From positions 1,922,001 through 1,986,000 of the forward strand of contig NZ_JAPEOB010000002.1 in NCBI RefSeq assembly GCF_026341775.1: a stretch of 64,000 nt of DNA, written 5' to 3'. Position numbers and translations under genes: made by a program. A model generated the notes under the pieces. It worked only from the letters and a program-made list of their open reading frames with translations. It ran no database searches and was not told the origin of the DNA. This DNA comes from Streptomyces sp. NBC_00654. Lineage in GTDB: Bacteria; Actinomycetota; Actinomycetes; Streptomycetales; Streptomycetaceae. Each line of letters opens with the position of its first letter. Position 1 is the stretch's first letter. Below are positions 51,878-60,006 of the stretch, one piece after another.

Positions 51878-52489
51878 TCAGTGACGCAGGGCGATCCCGT
51901 CGAGCACCATCGAGAGGTACTGGCGGGCGATCTCCTCGGGGCTGTGCTGTCCGCCGGGCCGGTACCAGGACGCGGCGACCCAGACGGTGTCGCGGACGAA
52001 CCGGTAGGTGAGCCGGATGTCGAGGTCGTCGCGGAAGGACCGGTCGGCGACGCCGCGTTCCAGCGTGCCGAGCCAGGCCTTCTCGAACTTCTGCTGCGAG
52101 TCGACGAGGTACTGGAAGCGGGGCTGGGTGGCGAGGTGCTTGGACTCCTTCTGGTAGATGGCGACGGCGGCCCGGTGCCGGTCGATCTCCCGGAAGGACT
52201 CGGTGACGAGTGCCTCGATGGATTCCCTGGGGCTGAGACCGGCCTCCAGTACCGCGTCGTATCCCTCCCAGAGTTCGTCGAGGAAGGTGGAGAGGATCTC
52301 GTCGACCATCGATTCCTTGGAATCGAAGTGGTAGTAGAGGCTGCCCGCGAGCATCCCGGCCTCGTCCGCGATCCTCCGGACGGTCGTGGCGTTGTATCCC
52401 TGCGCGGCGAAGACCTCGGCGGCGGTGGCGAGCAGTTCACGGCGCCGCTCCGGCGAGGGGGTCACCTGGGGCTTCTTCTTGGTAGGCAC
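51878..52489 (-). CDS. kstR2: TetR family regulator, KstR2-like
   Basis: A TetR-family repressor of 203 residues. The helix-turn-helix is ELLATAAEVFAAQGYNATTVRRIADEAGMLAGSLYYHFDSKE (about residues 19-60). The ligand domain contains AVAIYQKESKHLATQPRFQYL and YRFVRDTVWVAASWYRPGGQHS. These match mycobacterial KstR2 well from memory; KstR2 is released from DNA by HIP-CoA. Candidate operators lie at both divergent promoters of the cluster, one of them directly ahead of its own operon, so autoregulation is likely. The start is the GTG at 52489 with a weak ribosome site. Confidence 0.9.
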   Translation of the reverse strand: MPTKKKPQVTPSPERRRELLATAAEVFAAQGYNATTVRRIADEAGMLAGSLYYHFDSKESMVDEILSTFLDELWEGYDAVLEAGLSPRESIEALVTESFREIDRHRAAVAIYQKESKHLATQPRFQYLVDSQQKFEKAWLGTLERGVADRSFRDDLDIRLTYRFVRDTVWVAASWYRPGGQHSPEEIARQYLSMVLDGIALRH

Positions 52490-52549
52490 CCGCCCATTGT
52501 CCGCCCGCCCGCCGACCGGCCCGCCCCCGCGCGTACGCCCGCGGCGGTC

Positions 52550-53332
52550 TCACGCATGCTGGCTGCTCACGGAGACGACCTCGCCGGTCATGTAGGAGGA
52601 GTAGCCGCTGGCGAGGAAGACGATGACGTTGGCGACCTCCCAGGGTTCGGCGTACCGGCCGAAGGCCTCCTTCGCGGTGAGTTCGGTGAGGAGTTCCTCG
52701 GAGGTGACCTTGGCCAGGTGCGGGTGCATGGCGAGGCTGGGGGCGACCGCGTTGACCCGCACGCCGTACGCGGCGGCTTCGACGGCGGCGCAGCGGGTGA
52801 GTGCCATGACGCCGGCCTTGGCGGCGGCGTAGTGGGCCTGGCCGCTCTGGGCGCGCCAGCCGATGACGGAGGCGTTGTTGACGACGACGCCCCCGTTGCC
52901 CGCGGCCTTGAGGGAGCGCAGGGCGGTGCGGGTGCAGCGGAAGGTGCCGTTCAGGGTGACGTCGAGGACTTTGGTCCACTGTTCGTCGGTCATCTCGGTG
53001 AGTTCGGCGGTGCCGCCGAGGCCGGCGTTGTTGACGACGATGTCGAGGCCGCCGTGGGTCTGTTCGGCGTGGGCGAAGAGGGCCCGGACCTGGGTCTCGT
53101 CGGTGACGTCGCAGGGCAGGGAGGTGACGCGGTCGGCGCCGAACTCGTCGGCGAGGGCCCGTTCGGTGTCCTTGAGGCGGCGGGCGTGGGCGTCGCCGAT
53201 GACGACGCGGGCGCCCTCCTCCAGGAGCCTGCGGGCGGTGGCGCCGCCGATCCCGGCCCCGGCGGCCGCGGTCACGACGGCGCTGCGGGAGGCCAGCAGT
53301 CCGTGGCCCGGTAGGTACTGCGGTGCGTTCAC
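52550..53332 (-). CDS. ipdF: SDR oxidoreductase, IpdF-like
   Basis: A 260-residue short-chain dehydrogenase. The cofactor motif is the unusual VVTAAAGAGIGGATARRLLEEGA (TAAAGAGIG in place of TGxxxGIG), a feature shared with Rv3559c-type IpdF. Catalytic residues are in NNASVIGWRAQSGQAHYAAAKAG (Ser, Tyr, Lys). In the KstR2 pathway IpdF handles the hydroxyl group on a HIP-CoA intermediate. The start is the GTG at 53332 with GGAGGGGG upstream. It is the first gene of ipdF-kstR2-fadA6 and is divergent from the second enoyl-CoA hydratase across operator 2. Confidence 0.88.
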   Translation of the reverse strand: MNAPQYLPGHGLLASRSAVVTAAAGAGIGGATARRLLEEGARVVIGDAHARRLKDTERALADEFGADRVTSLPCDVTDETQVRALFAHAEQTHGGLDIVVNNAGLGGTAELTEMTDEQWTKVLDVTLNGTFRCTRTALRSLKAAGNGGVVVNNASVIGWRAQSGQAHYAAAKAGVMALTRCAAVEAAAYGVRVNAVAPSLAMHPHLAKVTSEELLTELTAKEAFGRYAEPWEVANVIVFLASGYSSYMTGEVVSVSSQHA

Positions 53333-53417
53333 GCCCTGCCCCCTCCGCTCGGCGGCACCGGGGCCAGGGGCGGGGTGACCCCTCCTCTAGCCGGTGCCGG
53401 TGCGCGTACATTAACCT

Positions 53418-53434
53418 ACCAAACACTTGTTAGG
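53418..53434. promoter_or_regulatory. Candidate KstR2-type operator 2
   Basis: ACCAAACACTTGTTAGG, centred between 53426 and 53427. Its reverse complement core CCTAACAAGTGTTTGG differs from operator 1 at one base of 16. It lies between divergent ipdF and the enoyl-CoA hydratase operon, just upstream of the ribosome site of the latter. Confidence 0.7.
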
Positions 53435-53447
53435 GAAGGATGAGCCG

Positions 53448-54344
53448 ATGCCCGATCCGACACCCGGCGCCACGCCCGATCCGACGCCCGGCCCGCCGTC
53501 CGCCGGTGACGGCGGGCCCGTGCTGTACGAGCGCCGGGGCCCCGTCGCGTACCTCACGCTGAACCGCCCCCGCTACCGCAACGCCCAGAACTCCGCGATG
53601 ACCTACGCACTGGACGCCGCCTTCTACCGCGCGGCCGAGGACGGCGAGGTCAAGGTGGTCGTGCTGGCCGGGGCCGGGGACCACTTCTCGGCGGGCCATG
53701 ACATCGGCACCCCGCAGCGCGACGCGCATCTGCCCTTCGAACGCCGGGCCGGGCTCTGGTGGGACCACAGCGACAAGGCGGGCGCCGAGAGCCGCTTCGC
53801 CCGGGAGTCGGAGGTCTATCTCGGGATGTGCCGGCGCTGGCGCGAGCTGCCGAAGCCCGTCGTCGCCTCGGTGCACGGGGCGTGCGTGGCGGGCGGGCTG
53901 ATGCTGGCGTGGATCTGCGATCTGATCGTGGCGAGCGAGGACGCGTTCTTCGCCGATCCGGTGGTGCGGATGGGCATCCCGGGTGTCGAGTACTTCGCGC
54001 ACCCCTGGGTGATGCCGCCCCGGATCGCCAAGGAGTTCCTGTTCACCGGAGACCGGATGAGTGCCCGGCGGGCGTACGAGGTCGGCATGGTCAACCGGGT
54101 CGTGGAGCGGGCCGAACTCGCGGAGCGCACCACGGAACTGGCCCTGCGCATCGCCGCGATGCCGCGGCTGGGGCTGGCGCTCACCAAGCGCGCGGTGAAT
54201 CAGGCGGAGGATCTCCAGGGGCTGCACACCGGCCTGGACTCGGTGTTCGGGCTGCATCATCTCGCCCATGCCCACAACGCCGAGACGGCCGCGGACTCCC
54301 TGGGCGGTATGGACATCGCCTCGATGAAGAAGGCGGGTGCGTGA
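53448..54344 (+). CDS. Enoyl-CoA hydratase (crotonase family)
   Basis: A 298-residue crotonase. The CoA-binding and oxyanion segments are AYLTLNRPRYRNAQNSAM, VVLAGAGDHFSAGHDIGTP and ASVHGACVAGGLMLAWICDLIVASEDAFFADP. A longer loop than usual (residues about 90-125, including LWWDHSDKAGAESRFARESEVYLG) sits after the oxyanion hole. The reaction is probably hydration of an unsaturated acyl-CoA produced by the downstream dehydrogenase pair. I chose the ATG at 53448 (AAGGA upstream); an earlier TTG lies within the operator. The stop overlaps the next ATG, so the three genes are coupled. Confidence 0.88.
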   Translation: MPDPTPGATPDPTPGPPSAGDGGPVLYERRGPVAYLTLNRPRYRNAQNSAMTYALDAAFYRAAEDGEVKVVVLAGAGDHFSAGHDIGTPQRDAHLPFERRAGLWWDHSDKAGAESRFARESEVYLGMCRRWRELPKPVVASVHGACVAGGLMLAWICDLIVASEDAFFADPVVRMGIPGVEYFAHPWVMPPRIAKEFLFTGDRMSARRAYEVGMVNRVVERAELAERTTELALRIAAMPRLGLALTKRAVNQAEDLQGLHTGLDSVFGLHHLAHAHNAETAADSLGGMDIASMKKAGA

Positions 54345-55489
54345 TGGACCTGGCGCAGACGGCGCAGACGGACGCCGTCCGGGCCGAGGCGCGGGCCTGG
54401 CTGCGGGCCAACGTACCGGCCACGCCGCTGCCGTCGCTGGAGACGGCGGAGGGGTTCGCCGCGCACCGGGAGTGGGAGGCGCGGCTGCACGCGGACCGCT
54501 GGTCGGTGGTCTCCTGGCCCGCCCGGTTCGGTGGCCGGGACACCGACATCTTCGGCTGGCTGGCCTTCGAGGAGGAGTACTACGCGGCCGGAGCGCCCGG
54601 CCGGGTCTCGCAGAACGGCATCAATCTGCTCGCCCCGACGCTCTTCGACCACGCGACCGAGGAGCAGCGGGCCCGGGTGCTGCCCCCGATGGCGAGCGGC
54701 GAGGTGATCTGGGCGCAGGCCTGGTCCGAGCCGGAGGCGGGCTCCGACCTGGCGTCGCTGCGCTCGCGTGCGGTGCGCACCGACGGCGGGTGGCTGCTGT
54801 CCGGGCAGAAGACCTGGTCCTCGCGGGCGGCGTTCGCGGACCGGGCGTTCGGCGTCTTCCGTACGGATCCCGGGGCGGCGAAGCCGCATCAGGGGCTGAC
54901 GTATCTGATGTTCGACCTGTCGGCGCCGGGCGTCTCGGTGCGGCCGATCGGGCGGCTCGACGGGAAACCGGCGTTCGCCGAACTGTTCCTGGACGAGGTC
55001 TTCGTACCGGACGCCGACATCATCGGGGAGCCCGGCCAGGGGTGGCGTATCGCCATGTCGGCGACGGGGAACGAGCGCGGGCTCACGCTCCGCTCCCCCG
55101 GGCGTTTCCTCGCGGCGGCGGACCGGCTGGCCGGACTGTGGCGGACGCGGGGCGACGCCTCGGACACGGCGCTGCGGGACCGGGTGGCCGACGCGGTGAT
55201 CGGGGCGCGGGCGTATCAGCTGTTCACCTGCGCGGGCGCGGCGCGCTTCGCGGCGGGCGGGGCCATCGGCGCGGAGTCGAGCCTGAACAAGGTGTTCTGG
55301 TCGGAGTACGACATCGCGTTGCACGAGACGGCGCTCGATCTGCTGGGCCCGGACGCGGAGCTCGCGGAGTCCGAGTGGGCCGAGGGGTACGTCTTCTCCC
55401 TGGCCGGGCCGATCTACGCCGGTACGAACGAGATCCAGCGGGACATCATCGCCGAGCGGCTGCTCGGTCTGCCGAAGGGACGGCGCTGA
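54344..55489 (+). CDS. Acyl-CoA dehydrogenase subunit (longer FadE-type chain)
   Basis: A 381-residue acyl-CoA dehydrogenase-family chain. AQAWSEPEAGSDLASLRSRAVR and YLMFDLSAPGVSVRPI are the FAD-binding and central beta segments. The C-terminal IYAGTNEIQRDIIAERLLGLP has Ala where many homotetrameric enzymes have the catalytic Glu (YEGT). It is immediately followed by a shorter chain with a coupled start (TGATG). This layout matches the actinobacterial heterotetrameric dehydrogenases (such as FadE31/FadE32/FadE33 or ChsE pairs) used on sterol-derived CoA esters. The ATG at 54344 overlaps the upstream stop. Confidence 0.87.
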   Translation: MDLAQTAQTDAVRAEARAWLRANVPATPLPSLETAEGFAAHREWEARLHADRWSVVSWPARFGGRDTDIFGWLAFEEEYYAAGAPGRVSQNGINLLAPTLFDHATEEQRARVLPPMASGEVIWAQAWSEPEAGSDLASLRSRAVRTDGGWLLSGQKTWSSRAAFADRAFGVFRTDPGAAKPHQGLTYLMFDLSAPGVSVRPIGRLDGKPAFAELFLDEVFVPDADIIGEPGQGWRIAMSATGNERGLTLRSPGRFLAAADRLAGLWRTRGDASDTALRDRVADAVIGARAYQLFTCAGAARFAAGGAIGAESSLNKVFWSEYDIALHETALDLLGPDAELAESEWAEGYVFSLAGPIYAGTNEIQRDIIAERLLGLPKGRR

Positions 55490-56475
55490 TGCGTTTCCTC
55501 CTCGACGGGGAGCAGCGGGAGTTCGCCCGTTCGCTGGACGCGATGCTGAGCGCCTCGGACACCCCGTCGGCGGTACGGGCGTGGGGCGCCGGGGACCATG
55601 CCCCGGGCAGAGCTTTGTGGGCCCGGCTCGCGCATGCCGGGGTGTTCGCTCTCGCGGTCCCGGAGTCGTCCGGAGGTGTGGGGCCTCTTCCGGTCGAACT
55701 CGCGGTCTCCTTCGTGGAGTTGGGGCGGCATGTGGTGCCGGGCCCGGTGGTGGAGTCGGTGGCGGTCGCGGTGCTGCTGGGCGCGGTGGGAGGTCCGGCG
55801 GCGAAGGAGTGGCTGCCCCGGCTGGCCTCCGGGGAGGCGTCGGCGAGCCTGCGGCTGGACGGGTACGGGCCGTACGCCCTGGACGCGGACGCGGTGGACG
55901 CGGTGTTCGTGGTCGACGGGGAGGAGCTGCGGCTCGCGCCGGGGCCCGGCACGCCGCGTGCCTCGGCCGACCCGGCGCGGCGGCTGTTCGTCCCGGAGGA
56001 GGGCGGTACGGTGCTCGCCGCCGGGCCCCGGGTGGCGGCGGGGGCACGCGCGGCGGGCGACTGGGCGGCGTTCGCGACGGCGGCCCAGGCACTGGGGACC
56101 GGGGAGGCGCTGCTGCGTTCCACGGTCGAGTACGTCAAGCAGCGCACGCAGTTCTCGGTTCCCATCGGGTCCTTCCAGGCCGTCAAGCACCGGCTGGCGG
56201 ACACGCTGCTGGGGCTGGAGTTCGCCCGTCCGGCGCTGTACGGGGCGGCGGTGTCGCTGGCGGAGGGTTCGGCGCGGGCCGGGGCGGATGTCGCGGCGGC
56301 GAAGGTGCTGGCGGGCGAGGCGGGGTACGCGGCGGCCCGCACGGCGCTCCAGCTGCACGGTGCGGTGGGGTACACGCAGGAGCTGGACCTGTCGCTGTGG
56401 CTGCGCAAGGCGCGGCCGTTGCGGGACGCGTGGGGGACTCCGGGGGCGTGCCGGGAGCGGGTGCTGTCCGGGTAG
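55489..56475 (+). CDS. Acyl-CoA dehydrogenase subunit (shorter FadE-type chain)
   Basis: A 328-residue partner chain: MRFLLDGEQREFARSLDAML at the start, SVEYVKQRTQFSVPIGSFQAVKHRLADTLLGLE in the helical domain (read here as EYVKQRTQFSVPIGSFQAVK), and ALQLHGAVGYTQELDLSLWLRKA near the end. It is shorter than a full acyl-CoA dehydrogenase and matches the small subunit of heterotetrameric sterol-type enzymes such as FadE32/FadE33. The ATG at 55489 overlaps the upstream stop, indicating tight coupling and probably 1:1 assembly. It is the last gene of the cluster, followed by a 36-bp duplication and a terminator. Confidence 0.87.
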   Translation: MRFLLDGEQREFARSLDAMLSASDTPSAVRAWGAGDHAPGRALWARLAHAGVFALAVPESSGGVGPLPVELAVSFVELGRHVVPGPVVESVAVAVLLGAVGGPAAKEWLPRLASGEASASLRLDGYGPYALDADAVDAVFVVDGEELRLAPGPGTPRASADPARRLFVPEEGGTVLAAGPRVAAGARAAGDWAAFATAAQALGTGEALLRSTVEYVKQRTQFSVPIGSFQAVKHRLADTLLGLEFARPALYGAAVSLAEGSARAGADVAAAKVLAGEAGYAAARTALQLHGAVGYTQELDLSLWLRKARPLRDAWGTPGACRERVLSG

Positions 56476-56547
56476 CGGGTGCTCGGCGCGGCAGGGGGCT
56501 TTGCGGGTGGCCGGGTGCTCGGCGCGGCAGGGGGCTTTGCGGGTGGC
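56476..56547 (+). repeat. Exact or near-exact 36-bp tandem duplication
   Basis: The unit beginning CGGGTGCTCGGCGCGGCAGG occurs at 56476-56511 and again at 56512-56547, immediately after the last dehydrogenase stop codon. Confidence 0.85.
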
Positions 56548-56587
56548 GGGTGCGGAGGGCGGCCGGTGACCGCCCTCCGCACCCGCC
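56545..56587. terminator. Bidirectional terminator between the dehydrogenase operon and the PPOX gene
   Basis: The core GTGCGGAGGGCGG (56550-56562) pairs perfectly with CCGCCCTCCGCAC (56570-56582), and five more base pairs extend the stem to 56545 and 56587. The loop is 7 bases. Confidence 0.8.
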
Positions 56588-56594
56588 CTCCCCC

Positions 56595-57101
56595 TCAGGC
56601 TCCGGCTTGCGGGTCGCCACCGCCCCGGCGGATGGTGCGCAGGGCGTGGCCGGGGCGCCAGGTCTGGACGATCAGGGTCTCGCCGTCCAGCGTGGTGCGG
56701 ACCGCTTCGGTCAGTTCCGCGCGGAAGAGGAGGAACGGTTCCGGGGGCCGGACCGCCTCGGCGAAACGGGCCAGGGTCCCCGGGTCGGTCACCGCCACCG
56801 CGCGCCCGGCGACGCGGACGTCGCCGTCGTTCATCTCGGCGTCGGGCCCCGGGTTGGCCTGGAGCGCGAAGCGCGGGTCCCGCAGCAGGTCCAGGGCCTT
56901 GCGGGAGCCCGGCATCATGCCGAGCCACAGTTCACCGAGGCGGAATTCCGCTTCGAGGCCGGTGACCCGGGGCGAGCCGTCCTTGCGCAGGGTCGCCAGG
57001 ACATGGTGCTTGTACTGCTGGAACCGCTTGCGCACGATGTCGGCGTAGTCGGGCGCTTCCGTTGCGAAGTCCGCCCAGGGGGCCGGTGAGGTCGACGTCA
57101 T
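56595..57101 (-). CDS. Pyridoxamine 5'-phosphate oxidase-fold (PPOX/F420-type) protein
   Basis: A 168-residue flavin- or F420-binding split-barrel protein. FQQYKHHVLATLRKDGSPRVTGLEAEFRLGELWLGM (in part HHVLATLRKDGSPRVTG) is the family core and LLRDPRFALQANPG the next strand. In actinobacteria many such proteins bind F420 or heme rather than FMN, so the cofactor is uncertain. I chose the ATG at 57101; an in-frame ATG nine bases upstream (57110) is also possible, and the ribosome site is poor for both. The HutD-like gene is 83 bp upstream on the same strand. Confidence 0.82.
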   Translation of the reverse strand: MTSTSPAPWADFATEAPDYADIVRKRFQQYKHHVLATLRKDGSPRVTGLEAEFRLGELWLGMMPGSRKALDLLRDPRFALQANPGPDAEMNDGDVRVAGRAVAVTDPGTLARFAEAVRPPEPFLLFRAELTEAVRTTLDGETLIVQTWRPGHALRTIRRGGGDPQAGA

Positions 57102-57184
57102 GGCAGCCATCGAACACCCGAAACCCGACACCTCCTGTCCGGTTTGGCCGATGGTCACCGGATCGGACGCCATCCTGCGGCGGT

Positions 57185-57754
57185 TCACGCGGGAGACAGC
57201 GTGACCAGGACCGCGTCGCCCATCGTGCGCAGGACGCCCGGCGACGCGCCGGTCACCAGGACCGCGTCGTAGGGGCCCAGCGCGATGTCCGTACCGTCGA
57301 TGACGGTGCCGCCGTCCAGTGCGAGGGCGAGCACCGCGCCGCCGGGCGGCGGCAGCAGCCGGACGGTGCCCCTGACGACGGCGGTCTCCGCCCGCGTACG
57401 GCCCCTGCGCCACATCACGTTGAGGTTCACGACCGGGCCCGCCGGCAGACGGCCCTCGGCCGGCAGGTCCCCGGGGAAGTCATGGGGCCAGCGCGGCTCG
57501 TCGACGATGTGGTGCTCACCGCCCACCAGCAGGTGTATTCCGGCGCCCTCGACCACGGTCAGGGTGCGGTCGACGCCGTCGAACACGGAGAACGGCCCGT
57601 CCGCCGCGACCTCCGCCAGGCTGATCCGCCAGTCGAAGGCGTCCATCGCCGCGCCCTCGGGGCCGGCGGCGATCTCGCGGGTGACTCCCCCGCCGTTCTT
57701 CCAGGGCACGGCCGCGCGCCCGGCGGCCCTCAGTACGTGCGGCGAGCCGGCCAT
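57185..57754 (-). CDS. HutD/Ves family cupin protein
   Basis: A 189-residue bicupin of the HutD/Ves family. The N-terminal motif AVPWKNGGGVTREIAAGPEG and the segment DWRISLAEVAADGPFSVFDGVDRTL are hallmarks. HutD proteins are linked to histidine use in some bacteria and Ves to cold response in E. coli, but no hut genes are nearby, so function is not assigned. I chose the ATG at 57754 (GGGAGACGAC upstream). It precedes the PPOX gene on the same strand. Confidence 0.87.
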   Translation of the reverse strand: MAGSPHVLRAAGRAAVPWKNGGGVTREIAAGPEGAAMDAFDWRISLAEVAADGPFSVFDGVDRTLTVVEGAGIHLLVGGEHHIVDEPRWPHDFPGDLPAEGRLPAGPVVNLNVMWRRGRTRAETAVVRGTVRLLPPPGGAVLALALDGGTVIDGTDIALGPYDAVLVTGASPGVLRTMGDAVLVTLSPA

Positions 57755-57919
57755 GTCGTCTCCCTGTGTCTCCGGTCCGCGCGTCGCGGACTCCTGAGGG
57801 TAGGTCACCCCGACGGTGCGGCGGCGCCCCGGGCAAGGCGTCCCCGGCCGGGTTCGCTATCTTGAGCGCCGCCGTCCCCACCGGCCCTTTTGTCTCAGCC
57901 AGCAGTGAAGGAGCCGGTC

Positions 57920-58837
57920 ATGGAGGCCGCCGCCACCACGTGTTACCGCCATCCGTCCTACGAGACGTATGTGCGCTGCACCCGTTGCGACCGCTACATC
58001 TGCCCGGACTGCATGCGCGAGGCCTCGGTCGGTCATCACTGCGTGGAGTGTGTGAAGGAGGGGCAGCGGTCGGTGCGGCAGGCCCGCACGGTCTTCGGCG
58101 GCGCGGTGTCGTCCGCGGCGAGGCCCGTCGTGACCCAGGTGCTGATGGCGCTGAACGTCCTCGTCTACATCGGCGAGCTGATCAGGCCCTCGATCGTGGA
58201 CCGGTTCGGCGTCCTCGGGGCCACGCTGGTCGATCCGGAGGGCGGGCGGTACTACTACAGGGGCGGGACGGTCCCCGGGTACGAGCTGACCGGGATCGTG
58301 GACGGCGAGTGGTACCGGCTGCTGACCGGCGCCTTCCTGCATCTGCCGCCGGACGCCTCGTTCGGTGTGATGCACCTGGTCTTCAACATGCTCGCGCTGT
58401 GGAACCTGGGCCGGGTGGTGGAGGGGCAGCTGGGCCGGGCGCGCTATCTGGCGCTGTATCTGCTGTCGGCGGCCGGTGGCTCGGTGCTGGTCTATCTGGT
58501 CTCCCCCGACACCCTGACGGTGGGCGCGTCCGGCGCGGTCTTCGGGCTCGCCGCCTCGTTCTACGTCATCAGCAGGCGACTCGGCCGGGACATGCGGGCG
58601 GTCAACCGGTTCATGGCCGGGTTCCTGCTGTGGATGGTCGTCTCGGCGGTGTTCACCTCGTGGCAGGGGCACCTGGGCGGTCTGCTGACCGGCGCCCTGG
58701 TGACGTACGGGCTCGCCTACGCCCCGGCGAAGCTGCGGACCCCGGCGGCGCAGGCCGGGGGCGGGCTCGCTCTGTTGTGCCTGCTGGCCGTGGTGGTCGC
58801 CCTCAGGACAGCGGCGCTGACCGGCGGCGGTGCCTGA
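57920..58837 (+). CDS. Rhomboid family intramembrane serine protease with N-terminal zinc finger
   Basis: A 305-residue membrane protease. The N-terminus has a B-box-like zinc finger (CYRHPSYETYVRCTRCDRYICPDCM in part, then HHCVEC, with about seven Cys/His ligands). The rhomboid domain begins near residue 75: FNMLALWNLGRVVEG, the active-site Ser204 in GASGAVFG and His251 in WQGHLGG form the dyad. Rhomboids cleave substrates within the membrane; the substrate is unknown. I chose ATG 57920 because AAGGAG lies 7 bases upstream; TTG 57890 and GTG 57905 are earlier in-frame options. The stop overlaps the next gene. Confidence 0.92.
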   Translation: MEAAATTCYRHPSYETYVRCTRCDRYICPDCMREASVGHHCVECVKEGQRSVRQARTVFGGAVSSAARPVVTQVLMALNVLVYIGELIRPSIVDRFGVLGATLVDPEGGRYYYRGGTVPGYELTGIVDGEWYRLLTGAFLHLPPDASFGVMHLVFNMLALWNLGRVVEGQLGRARYLALYLLSAAGGSVLVYLVSPDTLTVGASGAVFGLAASFYVISRRLGRDMRAVNRFMAGFLLWMVVSAVFTSWQGHLGGLLTGALVTYGLAYAPAKLRTPAAQAGGGLALLCLLAVVVALRTAALTGGGA

Positions 58838-59871
58838 TGGGCCGTACGACGCCGCCCCGCCCGGTCGACATGGCCGCGCTGTTCCCGGAGATCGGCCCGT
58901 ACGCCCGTACCGCCACCCGGCTGCATCCGCGGCCCGGTGCGCCGACGGCGGGGACGAGTTCGGTGGGCGGGCCGCTGCTGTGGCCCGTGGCCGAGCCGTG
59001 GCCGGTCTGCCGTGAGGCGCACCCCCGCTCGTACGGGATCCGGCCCGCCGATGTGCGCAGGCGCCGGGAGATCCTCGCGGCGGCCTGGCTGCGGCCGCGC
59101 CCGGCGGCGGGAGGTCTGGCCTACGCCGGTGACGAGGAGGCGGAGCTGGACGCGATGGCCGAGGGGCCGCACCCGCCCCCGCTGCCCGACGACGCCCCCG
59201 TACCGCTGATGGCGCTCGCCCAGCTCTTCGTGCGCGACGTCCCCGCTCTCGCGGAGTTCGCGCCCGGGGACACCGATCTCCTCCAGGTGCTGTGGTGCCC
59301 CTTCGACGAGCACCGGAGCATCCCGTGCGCCCCGGCGCTCCGGCTGGTCTGGCGGCGGGCCGCACAGGTGACCGAGGTCCTCGCCGGGCGGCAGCCGGAG
59401 CCGGAGGTCGTGGAGGACGAGGGGTACGTACCCGAACCGTGTGTGCTGCACCCCGAGCAGGTGACCGACTTCCCGTGGCACGAGTATCTGCCGGACGCGC
59501 TCGCGGCCCGGATCAGGATCTGGGAGGAGGGCCCGGCCCAGGAGCTGCCCGGGGCTCCGTCGTACCGGGCCGACCTCTCCCTGGCGCCCGGCTGGAAGGC
59601 CGGGGGCTGGGACAACTGGAGCGTGACCGATCTCCAGCGGCAGTACTGCGACTGCGGGCGGGAGCTGCGGCTGCTGCTCACCATCGACTCCAGCGAGTGG
59701 GGCGGGGCGAGCTGGTGGCCGTGCGAGGACCCCTCGCCCACCGATCCGGATCTGCCTCCGGTACCGCTGGTCGGTGAGCCGACGGAGATCGCGGTGGGGC
59801 GGTACGGGGCGTACCGGGTGTTCGTCTGCCCGGCGGACGCCTCGCACCCGCACCGGGCCGACGTCCAGTAG
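58837..59871 (+). CDS. Uncharacterised protein coupled to rhomboid
   Basis: A 344-residue hydrophilic protein that I do not recognise with confidence. It has no signal peptide or membrane segment. Conserved-looking features are an opening PPRPVDMAALFPEIGPYARTATRLHP, the repeated acidic Pro-rich middle, DFPWHEYLP, YCDCGRELRLLLTIDSSEWGG (in part) and WWPCEDP. This resembles the DUF1963-like cytoplasmic protein architecture of actinobacteria, but I leave it unassigned. The ATG at 58837 overlaps the rhomboid stop (TGATG), so the pair is translationally coupled. Confidence 0.8.
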   Translation: MGRTTPPRPVDMAALFPEIGPYARTATRLHPRPGAPTAGTSSVGGPLLWPVAEPWPVCREAHPRSYGIRPADVRRRREILAAAWLRPRPAAGGLAYAGDEEAELDAMAEGPHPPPLPDDAPVPLMALAQLFVRDVPALAEFAPGDTDLLQVLWCPFDEHRSIPCAPALRLVWRRAAQVTEVLAGRQPEPEVVEDEGYVPEPCVLHPEQVTDFPWHEYLPDALAARIRIWEEGPAQELPGAPSYRADLSLAPGWKAGGWDNWSVTDLQRQYCDCGRELRLLLTIDSSEWGGASWWPCEDPSPTDPDLPPVPLVGEPTEIAVGRYGAYRVFVCPADASHPHRADVQ

Positions 59872-59900
59872 TCCGGCCCCGGAATCGGCGGTCCCCGGCC

Positions 59901-59925
59901 CGCGTCCGTACCGGCCCCGGACGCG
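59901..59925 (+). terminator. Hairpin after the rhomboid operon
   Basis: CGCGTCCG (59901-59908) pairs perfectly with CGGACGCG (59918-59925) over a 9-base loop, 30 bp past the stop codon. Confidence 0.55.
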
Positions 59926-60006
59926 CCACGGCGCCCGCATGGTCCGGTCGGGGACTGCGCAGGCGCCGCGTTCAGTTCCGTACGCCGTTGTACGGGACGT
60001 TTTTGG

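Noticed and set aside
50024..53314. Rightward open frame of about 1100 codons
   Set aside because: It is antisense to cspA, fadA6, kstR2 and ipdF, all of which have clear families. Long antisense frames are expected from GC-biased third positions.
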